Shown here piece by piece: positions 23,121 to 31,793 of a stretch of 64,000 bases of DNA. Source of the DNA: VRUE01 sp963747765 (lineage in GTDB: Bacteria > Actinomycetota > Thermoleophilia > Solirubrobacterales > 70-9); assembly GCA_963747765.1 (NCBI GenBank), contig CAVVGH010000005.1, positions 1 to 64,000 on the forward strand, given 5' to 3'. The position numbers and the translations under genes were made by a program. Under the pieces are notes generated by a model. The model was given only the letters and a program-made list of their open reading frames with translations, was not told where the DNA came from and made no database searches. How positions within the stretch are numbered: position 1 is the stretch's first letter; each line of letters opens with the position of its first letter.

Positions 23121-24806
23121 CTACCGCCGGTGATGGCGGTGCGCCGGCCGGCTGCTCCTGCGGATCAGCTTCAGCTTCTTGGCCAGCGTATGGGCGACTC
23201 CTCCGTTGGGGCGGAAGGTGACCCGCACCCACACCCACAGGTGCCCGTGGCGTTTCAGCACCTTCATTTCCTTGCGCTTGGCCCGCACCGTCAGGGTGAG
23301 GGCCCGCCTCCCGGCGACCGCGCGCTTCACGGTCCGCACTGACCTGCCGCGCAGCAGCAGCGCGCCGGGACCGGGCACCCAGACCCTCAGCTTCGCGATG
23401 CCGCGGCGCCTGTTGTGGCGCAGCTTGCGGATGAGGAAGGCGTTGGAGGGGATGACGACCGGGGGCGCGGGCTTACTCTGCTGTGGCGCTGCCACCTCGA
23501 CCATGCGCGTCGCGCTGGCGAGCGAGGAGCCGTTGCAGAGGGCGGTCAGACCGGTGAAGACGAAGCTTGTCGAGCAGCCTTCGGAGTCGGTCGTGGTCAC
23601 GGTCACCCGGTAGGTGCCCGGCGCGCTGAAGGTGTGGGTTGGCGTGGGTCCGGCATCCGGCGCCGTCTGGCCGTCGCCGAAGCTCCAGGCATAGCGAGCG
23701 ATCTGGCCGTCGGGATCGTGGGAGGCGGAGGCGTCGAGCTGAACGGACCCGCCGGCATCGCCGACGGCAGCCGCGAGCGAGGCAAGCGGTGGCTGGTCGG
23801 GGACGATCGCGATCGCCAGCGGAGTCGTACCGACCGCGATCGGTTCTCCGACCACTTCGTCAGTGGCGGTATCGATCACCGAGACGCTTTCGGTGTTGCC
23901 GGAGGCGACGTAGACGCGGCTCCCGTCCGGCGTGATCGCGAGCCCCAGCGGATTCGTGCCGACCGCGATCGGTTCCCCCACCGTTTCCTCGCTCGCGGTG
24001 TCGATCACCGTGACGGTGGCGGAGCCGTGGTTGCCCACGTAGACGCGGCTCCCGTCCGGCGTGATCGCGATCCCCGTCGGGACGGCGACCGCGATCGGTT
24101 CTCCGACCACTTCGTCAGTGGCGGTGTCGATCACCGAGATGCTTCCGGAGGCGAGATTGGCCTCGTAGACGCGCCCGCCATCTGGGGCGATTGCGATCCC
24201 CCACGGACTGGCGCCGACCGCGATCGGTTCCCCCACGACTTCGTCGGTGGCGGTGTCGATCACCGAGACGCTTTCGGAGCCGGAGTCGGTCACGTAGGCG
24301 CGCGTCCCGTCGGGGGTGATAGCGATCCCGAACGGTTCGGAGCCGACCGCGATCGGTTCTCCGACCACTTCGTCAGTGGCGGTATCGATCACCTGAACGG
24401 TGTCGAGCCCTTCGGCGACGACGTAGACGCGCTTGCCGTCCGGAGTCACCGCGACTCCGCGCGGTTTGGACCCGAGGCCGACCGCGATCGGTTCTCCGAC
24501 GACTTCGTCAGTTGCGGTGTCGATCACCGAGACCGTGCCGGAGAGGCGGTTGGCGACGTAAACGCGTCCGCCGTCGGGGGTGATCGCGATCCCGCCTGGC
24601 CCGGAGCCGACCGCGATCGGTTCTCCGACGACTTCGTCAGTTGCGGTGTCGATCACCGAGACGCTTTCGGAGCCGGAGTCGGTGAGATAGGCGTCGTGAG
24701 CCAGGGCCGCCGGCGCGAAGAGCAGCGTTGCCACCGCGAAGACGGGGAGCACGAGACGGCGCAGCCCACGCGCACCCCCTGTGTGCGGGTAGGAAACCAC
24801 GTCCAC
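23121..24806 (-). CDS. Secreted seven-bladed beta-propeller protein with PKD domain
   Basis: The 561-residue product has a signal peptide (LVLPVFAVATLLFAPAALAHD), then seven near-identical YVTN-type repeats of about 42 residues, each containing VSVIDTATDEVVGEPIAVG and ITPDG.RVYV, enough for one seven-bladed propeller. A PKD domain follows (DPDGQIARYAWSFGDG...HTFSAPGTYRVTVTTTD), with a Cys pair in its loop. The C-terminal 130 residues are a basic domain rich in Arg/Lys/Val (RAVAGRRALTLTVRAKRKEM) ending RPAHRHHRR. The product is probably exported to the cell surface; the function is unknown, but such proteins often act in adhesion. The start is GTG 24806. The repeats are also almost identical at DNA level. 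Confidence 0.85.
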   Translation of the reverse strand: MDVVSYPHTGGARGLRRLVLPVFAVATLLFAPAALAHDAYLTDSGSESVSVIDTATDEVVGEPIAVGSGPGGIAITPDGGRVYVANRLSGTVSVIDTATDEVVGEPIAVGLGSKPRGVAVTPDGKRVYVVAEGLDTVQVIDTATDEVVGEPIAVGSEPFGIAITPDGTRAYVTDSGSESVSVIDTATDEVVGEPIAVGASPWGIAIAPDGGRVYEANLASGSISVIDTATDEVVGEPIAVAVPTGIAITPDGSRVYVGNHGSATVTVIDTASEETVGEPIAVGTNPLGLAITPDGSRVYVASGNTESVSVIDTATDEVVGEPIAVGTTPLAIAIVPDQPPLASLAAAVGDAGGSVQLDASASHDPDGQIARYAWSFGDGQTAPDAGPTPTHTFSAPGTYRVTVTTTDSEGCSTSFVFTGLTALCNGSSLASATRMVEVAAPQQSKPAPPVVIPSNAFLIRKLRHNRRRGIAKLRVWVPGPGALLLRGRSVRTVKRAVAGRRALTLTVRAKRKEMKVLKRHGHLWVWVRVTFRPNGGVAHTLAKKLKLIRRSSRPAHRHHRR

Positions 24807-24922
24807 GACGGTAACAAGAGCGGGCCGGCGACGCCACCCCTGCTGATCGAACCATTGCCGCGAAAGCGCCCTGCCGTGCCAGCGAAACCGGGTCAGCCTC
24901 GATTCGGGCGATCAAGTTCGTC

Positions 24923-25672
24923 TTGTGTTCTACTGAGGGCGTTACGGGAGCGGGTGACGACAAGCGGATCCTCGAAGGCCCCGCCTCACCGGGGGCGCGC
25001 CGCGACCGCGAGCTGCTGCGCCAGCCCTGCGACGTTGCCGACGAAGACGAGCTGCGGCTCGAGCGGATCCACGCTGAGGTCGAGCGTGGCTTCGAGGCTT
25101 TGCGCGACATCGAGGAGGGGGTCTCGATCTTCGGCTCCTCCCGGGTGGCTGAGCACCACCCCTGGTACGAGCTCGCCCGCGAGACCGCGGCCTGCCTCGT
25201 GCACCATGGCTTCAGCGTGATCACCGGCGGTGGGCCGGGCCTGATGGAGGCGGCCAACCGCGGCGCGGCGGAGGCGGGAGGCCTTTCGGTCGGGCTCAAC
25301 ATCGAGCTGCCGAAGGAGCAGCACGTCAATCCCTACGTCAACCGCGGGCTCAACTTCCACTATTTTTTCGCCCGCAAGCTGATGTTCGTTCGCTACGCCC
25401 GCGCCTTCGTCATCTTCCCCGGCGGCTTCGGCACGATGGACGAGCTGTTCGAGAGCATCACCCTGATCCAGACAGAACGGATCGAGCACTTCCCGACGAT
25501 CCTCGTCGACAGCGACCATTGGGCCCCACTGCTGCGCTGGATCGACGCCGGCCTCGATGACAACGGCCTGATCGACCGCGCCGACATGCGCCTCCTGGTC
25601 ACCGCCGACACCACCGAGGAAGTCTGCAACCACGTCCGCCGGGCCAGCGCCGCACAGCGCACGCTCGCCTGA
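24923..25672 (+). CDS. LOG family protein (TIGR00730-like, cytokinin riboside 5'-monophosphate phosphoribohydrolase fold)
   Basis: The 249-residue product has the Rossmann-type LOG motifs: GVSIFGSSR, VITGGGPGLMEAANRGAAEAGG and PGGFGTMDELFE (the PGGxGTxxE catalytic motif). LOG proteins hydrolyse nucleoside monophosphates such as AMP or cytokinin nucleotides to base and ribose phosphate; old annotation as lysine decarboxylase is wrong. The N-terminal 55 residues before the core are as in the longer bacterial subgroup. The start is uncertain: TTG 24923 is the best in-frame candidate I see. Confidence 0.85.
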   Translation: MCSTEGVTGAGDDKRILEGPASPGARRDRELLRQPCDVADEDELRLERIHAEVERGFEALRDIEEGVSIFGSSRVAEHHPWYELARETAACLVHHGFSVITGGGPGLMEAANRGAAEAGGLSVGLNIELPKEQHVNPYVNRGLNFHYFFARKLMFVRYARAFVIFPGGFGTMDELFESITLIQTERIEHFPTILVDSDHWAPLLRWIDAGLDDNGLIDRADMRLLVTADTTEEVCNHVRRASAAQRTLA

Positions 25673-25714
25673 GGGGAGCCGCTGCCGGCGACGGAACGCT
25701 AGGCCCGCCCGCTG

Positions 25715-27334
25715 TCAGCTGGCGCTGGCCTGGCGCTCGGCGCCGCCCACCGACGGCGCTCCGGTCCCGGCCCTGACGTCGAGAACGCTGAAGCGGCTCA
25801 CGCCCATGGTGGGATTTGCGGCTTCGGCAACCCGCGCCTCCAGCGCCAGCTCTTTCTCGAAGTCCGCCGCTTCCTCGGGATAGAAGTCGACATCTCTGCC
25901 TTCGAGCAGCTGGATGAAGATCGCCACGAAGCGGGGCTCGAGCTGCGTGCCGGCGGCGCGGCGGAGTTCCTTGATCGCTTCGTAGGTGGAGACGGGAGAT
26001 CGATACGAGTCGCGAGCTGTCATCACGTCGTAGGTGTCGGCCACCGAGATGATCCGTGCCAGCTCGGGGATCTCATGCCCCCTCAGTCCGCGCGGATAGC
26101 CGCTCCCGTCAATCCGCTCATGGTGGGCGATGATCACCTCGGCAACCGGCCCGTAGCCGTCCAGCGAGCCGACCACTCGCGCCCCCTGCTGTGGGTGGCG
26201 GCGGATCAGCATCCAATCCTCCTCGCTGAGCGGAGCGTCTGCCTTCAGGATTCGGTCGGGAAGGATGAACTTGCCGATGTCGTGCAGCAGGGCGGCGATG
26301 TGGACGAGTTCCCCCTCCCGGGTTGAGTAGCCGGCCCGTTTCGCGATCGCCTGCGAGTAGTAGGCGACCGCGGCGCTGTGACGGGCGGTCATCCGATCCC
26401 GCAGGTCGAGCGTGCGAAGCAGGGCACTCAGCACTCCCACCTGGAAGCTCGCCAGCTGCTTGGTGCGCACCTCGAGCTGCTCCGTGCGCACCTGCAGCTC
26501 ACCGGCACGCTCCCGGGAGAGGAGCAGCGCGCCGAGCAGGTACTGGAAGGTGACCAGCGCCATCGCGAAGAGCACGACCGCCGCCAGGCCGATCTCGTGG
26601 TAGACGAAGACGACCCCGACCGCCATCAGCGCCGCCGCAAGCTCCGAAGGCAGGAGCGGGATCAGGGTCTCGCGCACCTTCGAGCTGAGGCTGCTGCGCG
26701 CGACGTAGCACGTGTAGGAGCAGATCATCGTGAAGTTGATCGCGAGCGCCAGCAGGGCCGTCGCGAAGACGAACGTGTAGAAGTAGGCGTCGCCGGCGGT
26801 GACCCCAGCCGCATCGGTCAGCGCGTGGAAGAGAAGGCCGCAGGCCAGCGGGAAGGTCGCATAGGTGACGAGGTTGTTGAGGAAGTTGTCAGCCGCCTCG
26901 CGCCACCGCAGCCAGCCGGTGAGGATGGTGAGCGCTCCGAGCAGGGCAGCCGGCGGGCCGCCGAGGAGGACCATCGCCAGGACGACGGCCAGGAAGCTGC
27001 CGGACACCTTTACGTTTGGCTCGGTCTCGATTGCCACCATGTCGCTGGCCACCGCGAGGCCCAGCAGGAGCCCGAACAGGACGAGGTCCCAATCAGCGCG
27101 CGGGGCATCCAGAACGGCGACCACGACGACGGCGCACAGCAACACCAGTTGGATGACGATGATCAGTGGTGTCGGTCGCTCTGCTGGCACTGGCCTCCAG
27201 CGATGACGCCCGCTGATACGCACCCGGCAACCTGAGCACAAGGGCTGTCTCTCCACCTGTGCAATCCGGACGAGCGGGCTCTCGCCAAATCCCGTTGCGA
27301 CAGCCAGCGTAGACGCTGGCCGCCGGCCCGGCAA
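25715..27334 (-). CDS. Membrane-bound HD-GYP domain phosphodiesterase
   Basis: A protein of up to 539 residues. About eight hydrophobic helices span residues 57-272, followed by a short repeat-like helix (ELQVRTEQLEVRTKQL) and an HD-GYP domain. The latter has HSAAVAYYSQAIAKRAG, LLHDIGKF (HD at 351-352), HP, HHERIDGSGYPRGL (HH at 404-405, GYP at 412-414) and ISVADTYDVMTA. HD-GYP proteins hydrolyse cyclic di-GMP, so this is probably a membrane sensor that lowers c-di-GMP. The start is uncertain; the first 50 residues contain a CxxC pair but look unlike the family, and a later GTG is possible. It lies 22 bp upstream of purH-like neighbours only by position, not function. Confidence 0.85.
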   Translation of the reverse strand: MPGRRPASTLAVATGFGESPLVRIAQVERQPLCSGCRVRISGRHRWRPVPAERPTPLIIVIQLVLLCAVVVVAVLDAPRADWDLVLFGLLLGLAVASDMVAIETEPNVKVSGSFLAVVLAMVLLGGPPAALLGALTILTGWLRWREAADNFLNNLVTYATFPLACGLLFHALTDAAGVTAGDAYFYTFVFATALLALAINFTMICSYTCYVARSSLSSKVRETLIPLLPSELAAALMAVGVVFVYHEIGLAAVVLFAMALVTFQYLLGALLLSRERAGELQVRTEQLEVRTKQLASFQVGVLSALLRTLDLRDRMTARHSAAVAYYSQAIAKRAGYSTREGELVHIAALLHDIGKFILPDRILKADAPLSEEDWMLIRRHPQQGARVVGSLDGYGPVAEVIIAHHERIDGSGYPRGLRGHEIPELARIISVADTYDVMTARDSYRSPVSTYEAIKELRRAAGTQLEPRFVAIFIQLLEGRDVDFYPEEAADFEKELALEARVAEAANPTMGVSRFSVLDVRAGTGAPSVGGAERQASAS

Positions 27335-27355
27335 CCCGTCAGATCGGAGCCGACC

Positions 27356-28972
27356 TCAGTGGCGGAAGTGACGGTGCTTGGTGAACACCATGGCGACCCC
27401 GCCGGCGTCGCAGGCCTCGATGACCTCGGCGTCCCGTTTGGAGCCGCCGGGCTGGATCACGGCCGTTGCGCCGGCGTCGATTGCCGCCTGGGGCCCGTCG
27501 GCGAAGGGGAAGAAGGCGTCCGAGGCGACGGCCGCGCCGGCGAGCAGCTCCCCGGCCTCCGCCTGGCGGGCGTCGCGGCACTTATCCACGGCGAGGCGGA
27601 CCGCGTCGACACGGCTCATCTGACCCGCGCCGATGCCCAGCGTGGCGCCGCCCTTGGCGACCACGATCGCGTTGGAGCGCACGTGGCGGACCACGGTCCA
27701 GGCGAAGAGCAGGTCGCGCCACCGCTCCTCGCTCGGCTCGGCCTTGGTCATCGTCTCCATCAGCTCGCGCGGCTCGGGGTCTCCGTCGCGGTCCTGGATC
27801 AGCAGGCCCCCGCAGACGCGTTTCACGTCGCGTTCGGAGGGGTCGCGCAGCCGCCGCTCCTCGTCGCAGAGGATGCGGATCGCCTCCTTCTGCTGGAGGA
27901 TCTCCAGCGCGCCGTCCTCGAATCCCGGGGCGATCAGCACCTCGACGAAGTTCTCGTGCAGTGCTTCGGCCAGCGGCACGTCGATCGCCCGGTTGATCGC
28001 GATCACGCTGCCGTAGGCGGAGAGCGGGTCGCAGGCGAGCGCCTTGCGGTAGGCGTCGAGTGCGTCCTCGCCGATCGCCACCCCGCAGGGGTTGTTGTGC
28101 TTGACGATCGTGCAGGCGGGAGGGTCGAAGTCGTCGTTGAGGCGCCGCGCGGAGTCGAGGTCGAGCACGTTGTTGAAGGACAGCGCTCGGCCGTGCAGCT
28201 TCGCCACCCCGGAGAGGATGTGGCTGCGCACGCCGGCTTCGGAGTAGAGCGCCGCGCGCTGGTGGGGGTTCTCGCCGTAGGCGAGGTCGAGCTCCTTCTC
28301 ATAGGCGATCGTCAGGTGCTCGGGGAAGTCCTCATAGGAGGTCGAGAACCAGCGGCTGATCGCCGCGTCGTAGCGTGCGGTCTGCGCGAAGGCCTCGTTG
28401 GCGAGCCAGTGCCTGGTCGAGGCCGAGATCTCGCCCCCCGACTCCTCCAGCTCGGCGCAGACGGCGTCGTAGGACTCCGGTTTGACGACGACGGCAACGC
28501 CCTCGTGGTTCTTCGCCGCAGCGCGGATCATCGTCGGCCCGCCGATGTCGATGTTCTCGACCGCCACGTCGGGGTCGACCTTCTCGGCCGCCACGGTCTG
28601 CTCGAACGGGTAGAGGTTGACGCAGACCAGGTCGATCGGCTCGATTCCCTCGCGCTCCAGGACCGCCATGTGCTCCGGGTCTTGGCGGCGCGCCAGCAGC
28701 GCCGCGTGGAGGCGCGGGTGCAGGGTCTTCACCCGGCCGCCGAGGATCTCCTCCTGGCCGGTCAGCGCCGAGACGTCGGTCACCTCCAGCCCAGCCTCGC
28801 GCAGGGCGCTCGCGGTGCCCCCCGTTGAGAGGATCTCGATTCCCAGCCCGGTCAGCGTCTTCGCGAAGTCCGCAACCCCGGTCTTGTCGGAGACCGAGAC
28901 CAGGGCGCGGCGCACCCGGATCGCTCCGTCGCTCACGGCATCGGCTCGCGTGTCTGCAGGGGCCTCACTCAT
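27356..28972 (-). CDS. purH: Bifunctional AICAR transformylase / IMP cyclohydrolase
   Basis: The enzyme performs the last two steps to IMP. This 538-residue product has the N-terminal cyclohydrolase (RRALVSVSDKTGV, ILSTGGTASALREAGL, GRVKTLHPRLHAALLA, NLYPF) and the C-terminal transformylase with YGENPHQ, the catalytic KHNNPCG and the end motif ATAVIQPGGSKRDAEVIEACD...FTKHRHFRH. Full length. It overlaps purN by 8 bp and closes the purF-purN-purH operon on the minus strand. Confidence 0.97.
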   Translation of the reverse strand: MSEAPADTRADAVSDGAIRVRRALVSVSDKTGVADFAKTLTGLGIEILSTGGTASALREAGLEVTDVSALTGQEEILGGRVKTLHPRLHAALLARRQDPEHMAVLEREGIEPIDLVCVNLYPFEQTVAAEKVDPDVAVENIDIGGPTMIRAAAKNHEGVAVVVKPESYDAVCAELEESGGEISASTRHWLANEAFAQTARYDAAISRWFSTSYEDFPEHLTIAYEKELDLAYGENPHQRAALYSEAGVRSHILSGVAKLHGRALSFNNVLDLDSARRLNDDFDPPACTIVKHNNPCGVAIGEDALDAYRKALACDPLSAYGSVIAINRAIDVPLAEALHENFVEVLIAPGFEDGALEILQQKEAIRILCDEERRLRDPSERDVKRVCGGLLIQDRDGDPEPRELMETMTKAEPSEERWRDLLFAWTVVRHVRSNAIVVAKGGATLGIGAGQMSRVDAVRLAVDKCRDARQAEAGELLAGAAVASDAFFPFADGPQAAIDAGATAVIQPGGSKRDAEVIEACDAGGVAMVFTKHRHFRH

Positions 28973-29585
28973 CGACGACGACGCGCTGGTCGTCCGCGCC
29001 GATCCTAACCTGGCCCTGCGCGATCATGCGGATCGCTTCCGGGTAGAGCTCGTGCTCGACGGCGTGGATCGACGCCTCCAGCCGCCCGCGGTCCCGGTCC
29101 GCCGGCACCGGCACCTCGCGCTGCACGATCGGCGGGCCGGTGTCGACGCCCTCGTCGACGAAGTGAACGGTGACTCCGGTCGTCTCGACACCCGACGCCA
29201 GCGCCTGGCCGACCGCGTCGAGGCCCGGGAAGGCGGGGAGCAGAGCGGGGTGGATGTTGACTATCCGGTTGGCGAAGCGCCCCACGAACGCCGCGCTCAG
29301 CAGCTGCATGTAACCGGCGAGGACAATCAGGTCGGCGTCGAGCGACTCGATCCAGTCTCCCATCGTGGCGTCCCTGGACTCCCGGTCGGCGTGGTCCTCC
29401 CGCGGGAAGACCGCGGTCTCGACGCCTGCCGCTCGCGCCCGCTCAAGCGCCCTGGCGCCAGGTCTGTCGGAGCCGACCCCGACCACCTCGACCCCCTGCC
29501 GCCCGTGCAGCCGGTCGAGGATCGCCTGCAGGTTCGTTCCCGTTCCGGAGGCCAGCACAACCAGGCGGAAGCTGCCCACGAACAC
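28965..29585 (-). CDS. purN: Phosphoribosylglycinamide formyltransferase
   Basis: A 206-residue GAR transformylase using 10-formyl-THF. Motifs: VLASGTGTNLQAIL (phosphate binding), LIVLAGYMQLL, NIHPALLPAFPGLDAV with the catalytic Asn and His, and VHFVDEGVDTGPPIVQ with the catalytic Asp. It lies between purF (6 bp gap) and purH (8 bp overlap), so the three are one transcription unit. Confidence 0.96.
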   Translation of the reverse strand: MFVGSFRLVVLASGTGTNLQAILDRLHGRQGVEVVGVGSDRPGARALERARAAGVETAVFPREDHADRESRDATMGDWIESLDADLIVLAGYMQLLSAAFVGRFANRIVNIHPALLPAFPGLDAVGQALASGVETTGVTVHFVDEGVDTGPPIVQREVPVPADRDRGRLEASIHAVEHELYPEAIRMIAQGQVRIGADDQRVVVDE

Positions 29586-29591
29586 ACCCGC

Positions 29592-31037
29592 CTATCGCGA
29601 CGGCGGCGTCACGACGACGTTCTCGAGAGCGAATTTGCCGTTCGCCGCCTCCGGGTCGCCAAGCGGATAGCGGCCCGTGAAGCAGGCGTCGCAGTGATCC
29701 TCGGGTGGGGTTCCGACCGCCTCGTAGACACCCTCCATCGAGAGGTAGGCAAGCGAGTCGGCGCCGAGCTCGTCGGCCACCTCCTCGATCGTGCGGTTGT
29801 GCGCGATCATCTCCTCGCGGGTCGACATGTCGACGCCGTAGTGGCAGGGATGGCGGATCGGCGGTGCCGAGATCCGCAGGTGCACCTCGCTCGCCCCGGC
29901 GTCGCGCAGCATGCCGACGATCTGGCGGGTCGTGTTGCCGCGCACGATCGAATCGTCGACCACGACGATTCGCTTGCCGGCGACGATCTCCGGCAGCGGG
30001 TTGAACTTCAGCCGCAGCCCGTGTTTGCGCAGCTCCTGCCCGGGCTGGATGAACGTCCGGGCGACGTAGCGGTTCTTGATCAGGCCGTCGTCGCGGGGCA
30101 GCCCGGAGGCACGCGCGAAGCCGGCCGCCGCCGGGTTGCCCGAATCGGGCACGGCGATCACCAGGTCGGCGTCGACCGGTGCCTCGCCCCAGAGGTTCTC
30201 GCCCATCCGCCCCCGCACCTGCTGCAGCACCTTTCCCTCGAGGCGGCTGTCGGGCCGCGAGAAGTAAATGTGCTCGAAGACGCAGGTCGCGGGACGACCG
30301 GCGCGCACGACCTGGCGCGTCTCGAGTCCCCGCTCGGTGAGCGAGACCATCTCGCCCGGTCGCACCTCGCGCAGCAGCGTCGCGCCGATGATGTCGAAGG
30401 CACAGCTCTCCGAGGCGACGACGAAGCGCTCGCCCAGCCGGCCCAGCGAGAGCGGCCGCACGCCGTGCGGGTCGCGAAAGGCGATCACCGCGTGCTTGGT
30501 CATCGCGACGGTCGAGTAGGCGCCGCAGAGGCGCGGCATCACTGCGGCGGCAACGTCCTCGATGTATCGGCCCTCGGTCGAGGAGAGCAGCGCCGCGATG
30601 ATCTCCGAGTCCGAGGTGCCACGGAAGGAGATGCCCTCCTCGCGCAGCTCGTTCCACAGCTCGACCGCGTTGGTCAGGTTGCCGTTGTGGGCGAGGGCCA
30701 GCTCACGACCGTCGTCGCGCCAGACCGGCTGGGCGTTCTCCCAGGAGCCTCCGCCGGTGGTCGAGTAGCGAACGTGGCCAATCGACATGCTGCCCTCGAG
30801 CGCCCGCAGCTTCTCCTCATCGAAGACCTGGGAGACGAGGCCGGAGTCGCGCAGGGTGGTGATGTTGCCGCCCTCACACGTTGCGATCCCGGCCGACTCC
30901 TGGCCGCGGTGCTGCAGCGCGTAGAGGGCGAAGTAGGAGAGGCGGGCGACGTCGTGGCCGGGTGCGTATACGCCAAACACCCCGCATTCCTCGTGCGGGC
31001 CGTCGCGATCTGTCAGATGCCCCTCAGGGGGAGTCAA
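29592..31037 (-). CDS. purF: Amidophosphoribosyltransferase
   Basis: PurF catalyses the committed step of purine synthesis. The 481-residue protein has a short propeptide before the N-terminal nucleophile Cys in ECGVFGVYAPG (residues 17-18 onward), the glutaminase segment ALQHRGQESAGIA, the four-Cys region typical of the Fe-S type enzymes in part, and the PRPP loop VVVDDSIVRGNTTRQIV. It is first in the purF-purN-purH operon. The ATG at 31037 leaves a 17-residue leader that would be cleaved. Confidence 0.96.
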   Translation of the reverse strand: MTPPEGHLTDRDGPHEECGVFGVYAPGHDVARLSYFALYALQHRGQESAGIATCEGGNITTLRDSGLVSQVFDEEKLRALEGSMSIGHVRYSTTGGGSWENAQPVWRDDGRELALAHNGNLTNAVELWNELREEGISFRGTSDSEIIAALLSSTEGRYIEDVAAAVMPRLCGAYSTVAMTKHAVIAFRDPHGVRPLSLGRLGERFVVASESCAFDIIGATLLREVRPGEMVSLTERGLETRQVVRAGRPATCVFEHIYFSRPDSRLEGKVLQQVRGRMGENLWGEAPVDADLVIAVPDSGNPAAAGFARASGLPRDDGLIKNRYVARTFIQPGQELRKHGLRLKFNPLPEIVAGKRIVVVDDSIVRGNTTRQIVGMLRDAGASEVHLRISAPPIRHPCHYGVDMSTREEMIAHNRTIEEVADELGADSLAYLSMEGVYEAVGTPPEDHCDACFTGRYPLGDPEAANGKFALENVVVTPPSR

Positions 31038-31134
31038 AGCGCGCTTCCTCGCCTCTAGAAGGACGGACGCGCAGGCGAACTGCCTACCCCGGCAGGGTAC
31101 CAGCGGCGCAAGATCGGCCCGCTGTGCGCCTGGA

Positions 31135-31755
31135 CTATCCGTCTGCGAGGAGGCTGTCGAGTGCCTGGCCGAGCCCCTCGATCGCCGATTCCAGCGGCGC
31201 CTCGTCGCCCGCCGCCCGCGCGCGGATCAAGGCGCCCTCGATCGTCGAGACGACGAGTCCGGCAAAGATCGCCGCCTGTCTTGTGGCGACCCCCTCCGCC
31301 CGCAGAGCCGCGGCGATCGGCTCTTCCCAGCTCTGGAAGGCGGCGGTCGCGGTGGCGGCCAGCGCCGGGTCTTCGGGACGGGCCAGCGCGGCCGCGGCGA
31401 CCGGGCAACCGAGCCGCTCGGGCTGGTTCTTGACGCGGCGGCGGAACATCTCGCCGAACATCGCCAGCGTCTCGCGGAGGCCGCGCTCCGTCAGCGACCG
31501 CTGGATCGCGGCACGGATCTCTCTCCCCTCCAGAGCGGCTGCTTCGACAGCCAGCTCGCGCTTGCCGCCGGGGAAGTGATGGTAGATCGAGCCGCGCGGC
31601 GCGTCGCCCACGGCGGCGACGTCGCGCAGCTCCATGCCGGCGTAGCCCTTCTCGGCAAGCAGCCGCCGGGCGCCGCCCAGCAGCCGCTCGCGCCCGTCGC
31701 GCCGCGGCGGCTCGATCGCTCTCGCGTCTTCCAGCCGTGCTATGCCCACGGACAT
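31135..31755 (-). CDS. TetR/AcrR family repressor
   Basis: This 206-residue regulator has the TetR HTH in RERLLGGARRLLAEKGYAGMELRDVAAVGDAPRGSIYHHFPGGKREL (about 22-68) and the C-terminal ligand domain with GCPVAAAALARPED, a form seen in LmrA/YxaF-like TetR proteins. It diverges from the MFS gene with only 19 bp between start codons. Two similar 16-bp palindromes overlap the two starts, so it probably represses both itself and the transporter, with release by a transported drug. Confidence 0.9.
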   Translation of the reverse strand: MSVGIARLEDARAIEPPRRDGRERLLGGARRLLAEKGYAGMELRDVAAVGDAPRGSIYHHFPGGKRELAVEAAALEGREIRAAIQRSLTERGLRETLAMFGEMFRRRVKNQPERLGCPVAAAALARPEDPALAATATAAFQSWEEPIAAALRAEGVATRQAAIFAGLVVSTIEGALIRARAAGDEAPLESAIEGLGQALDSLLADG

Positions 31756-31793
31756 AGTATAGTCCGCGGCAGCGATGTATGACCGCGGTCATA
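31741..31793. promoter_or_regulatory. Paired TetR operator candidates over both start codons
   Basis: TATGACCGCGGTCATA (31778-31793) is a perfect 16-bp palindrome just inside the transporter gene. TATGCCCACGGACATA (31741-31756) matches it at 13 of 16 positions and covers the start codon of the repressor. Centres are 37 bp apart. With only 19 bp between the two ATGs, transcripts are probably leaderless or nearly so, and bound repressor would block both promoters. Confidence 0.75.

Noticed and set aside
24923..25672. Lysine decarboxylase
   Set aside because: The PGGxGTxxE motif and Rossmann fold identify a LOG-family protein; the decarboxylase name is a known misannotation.
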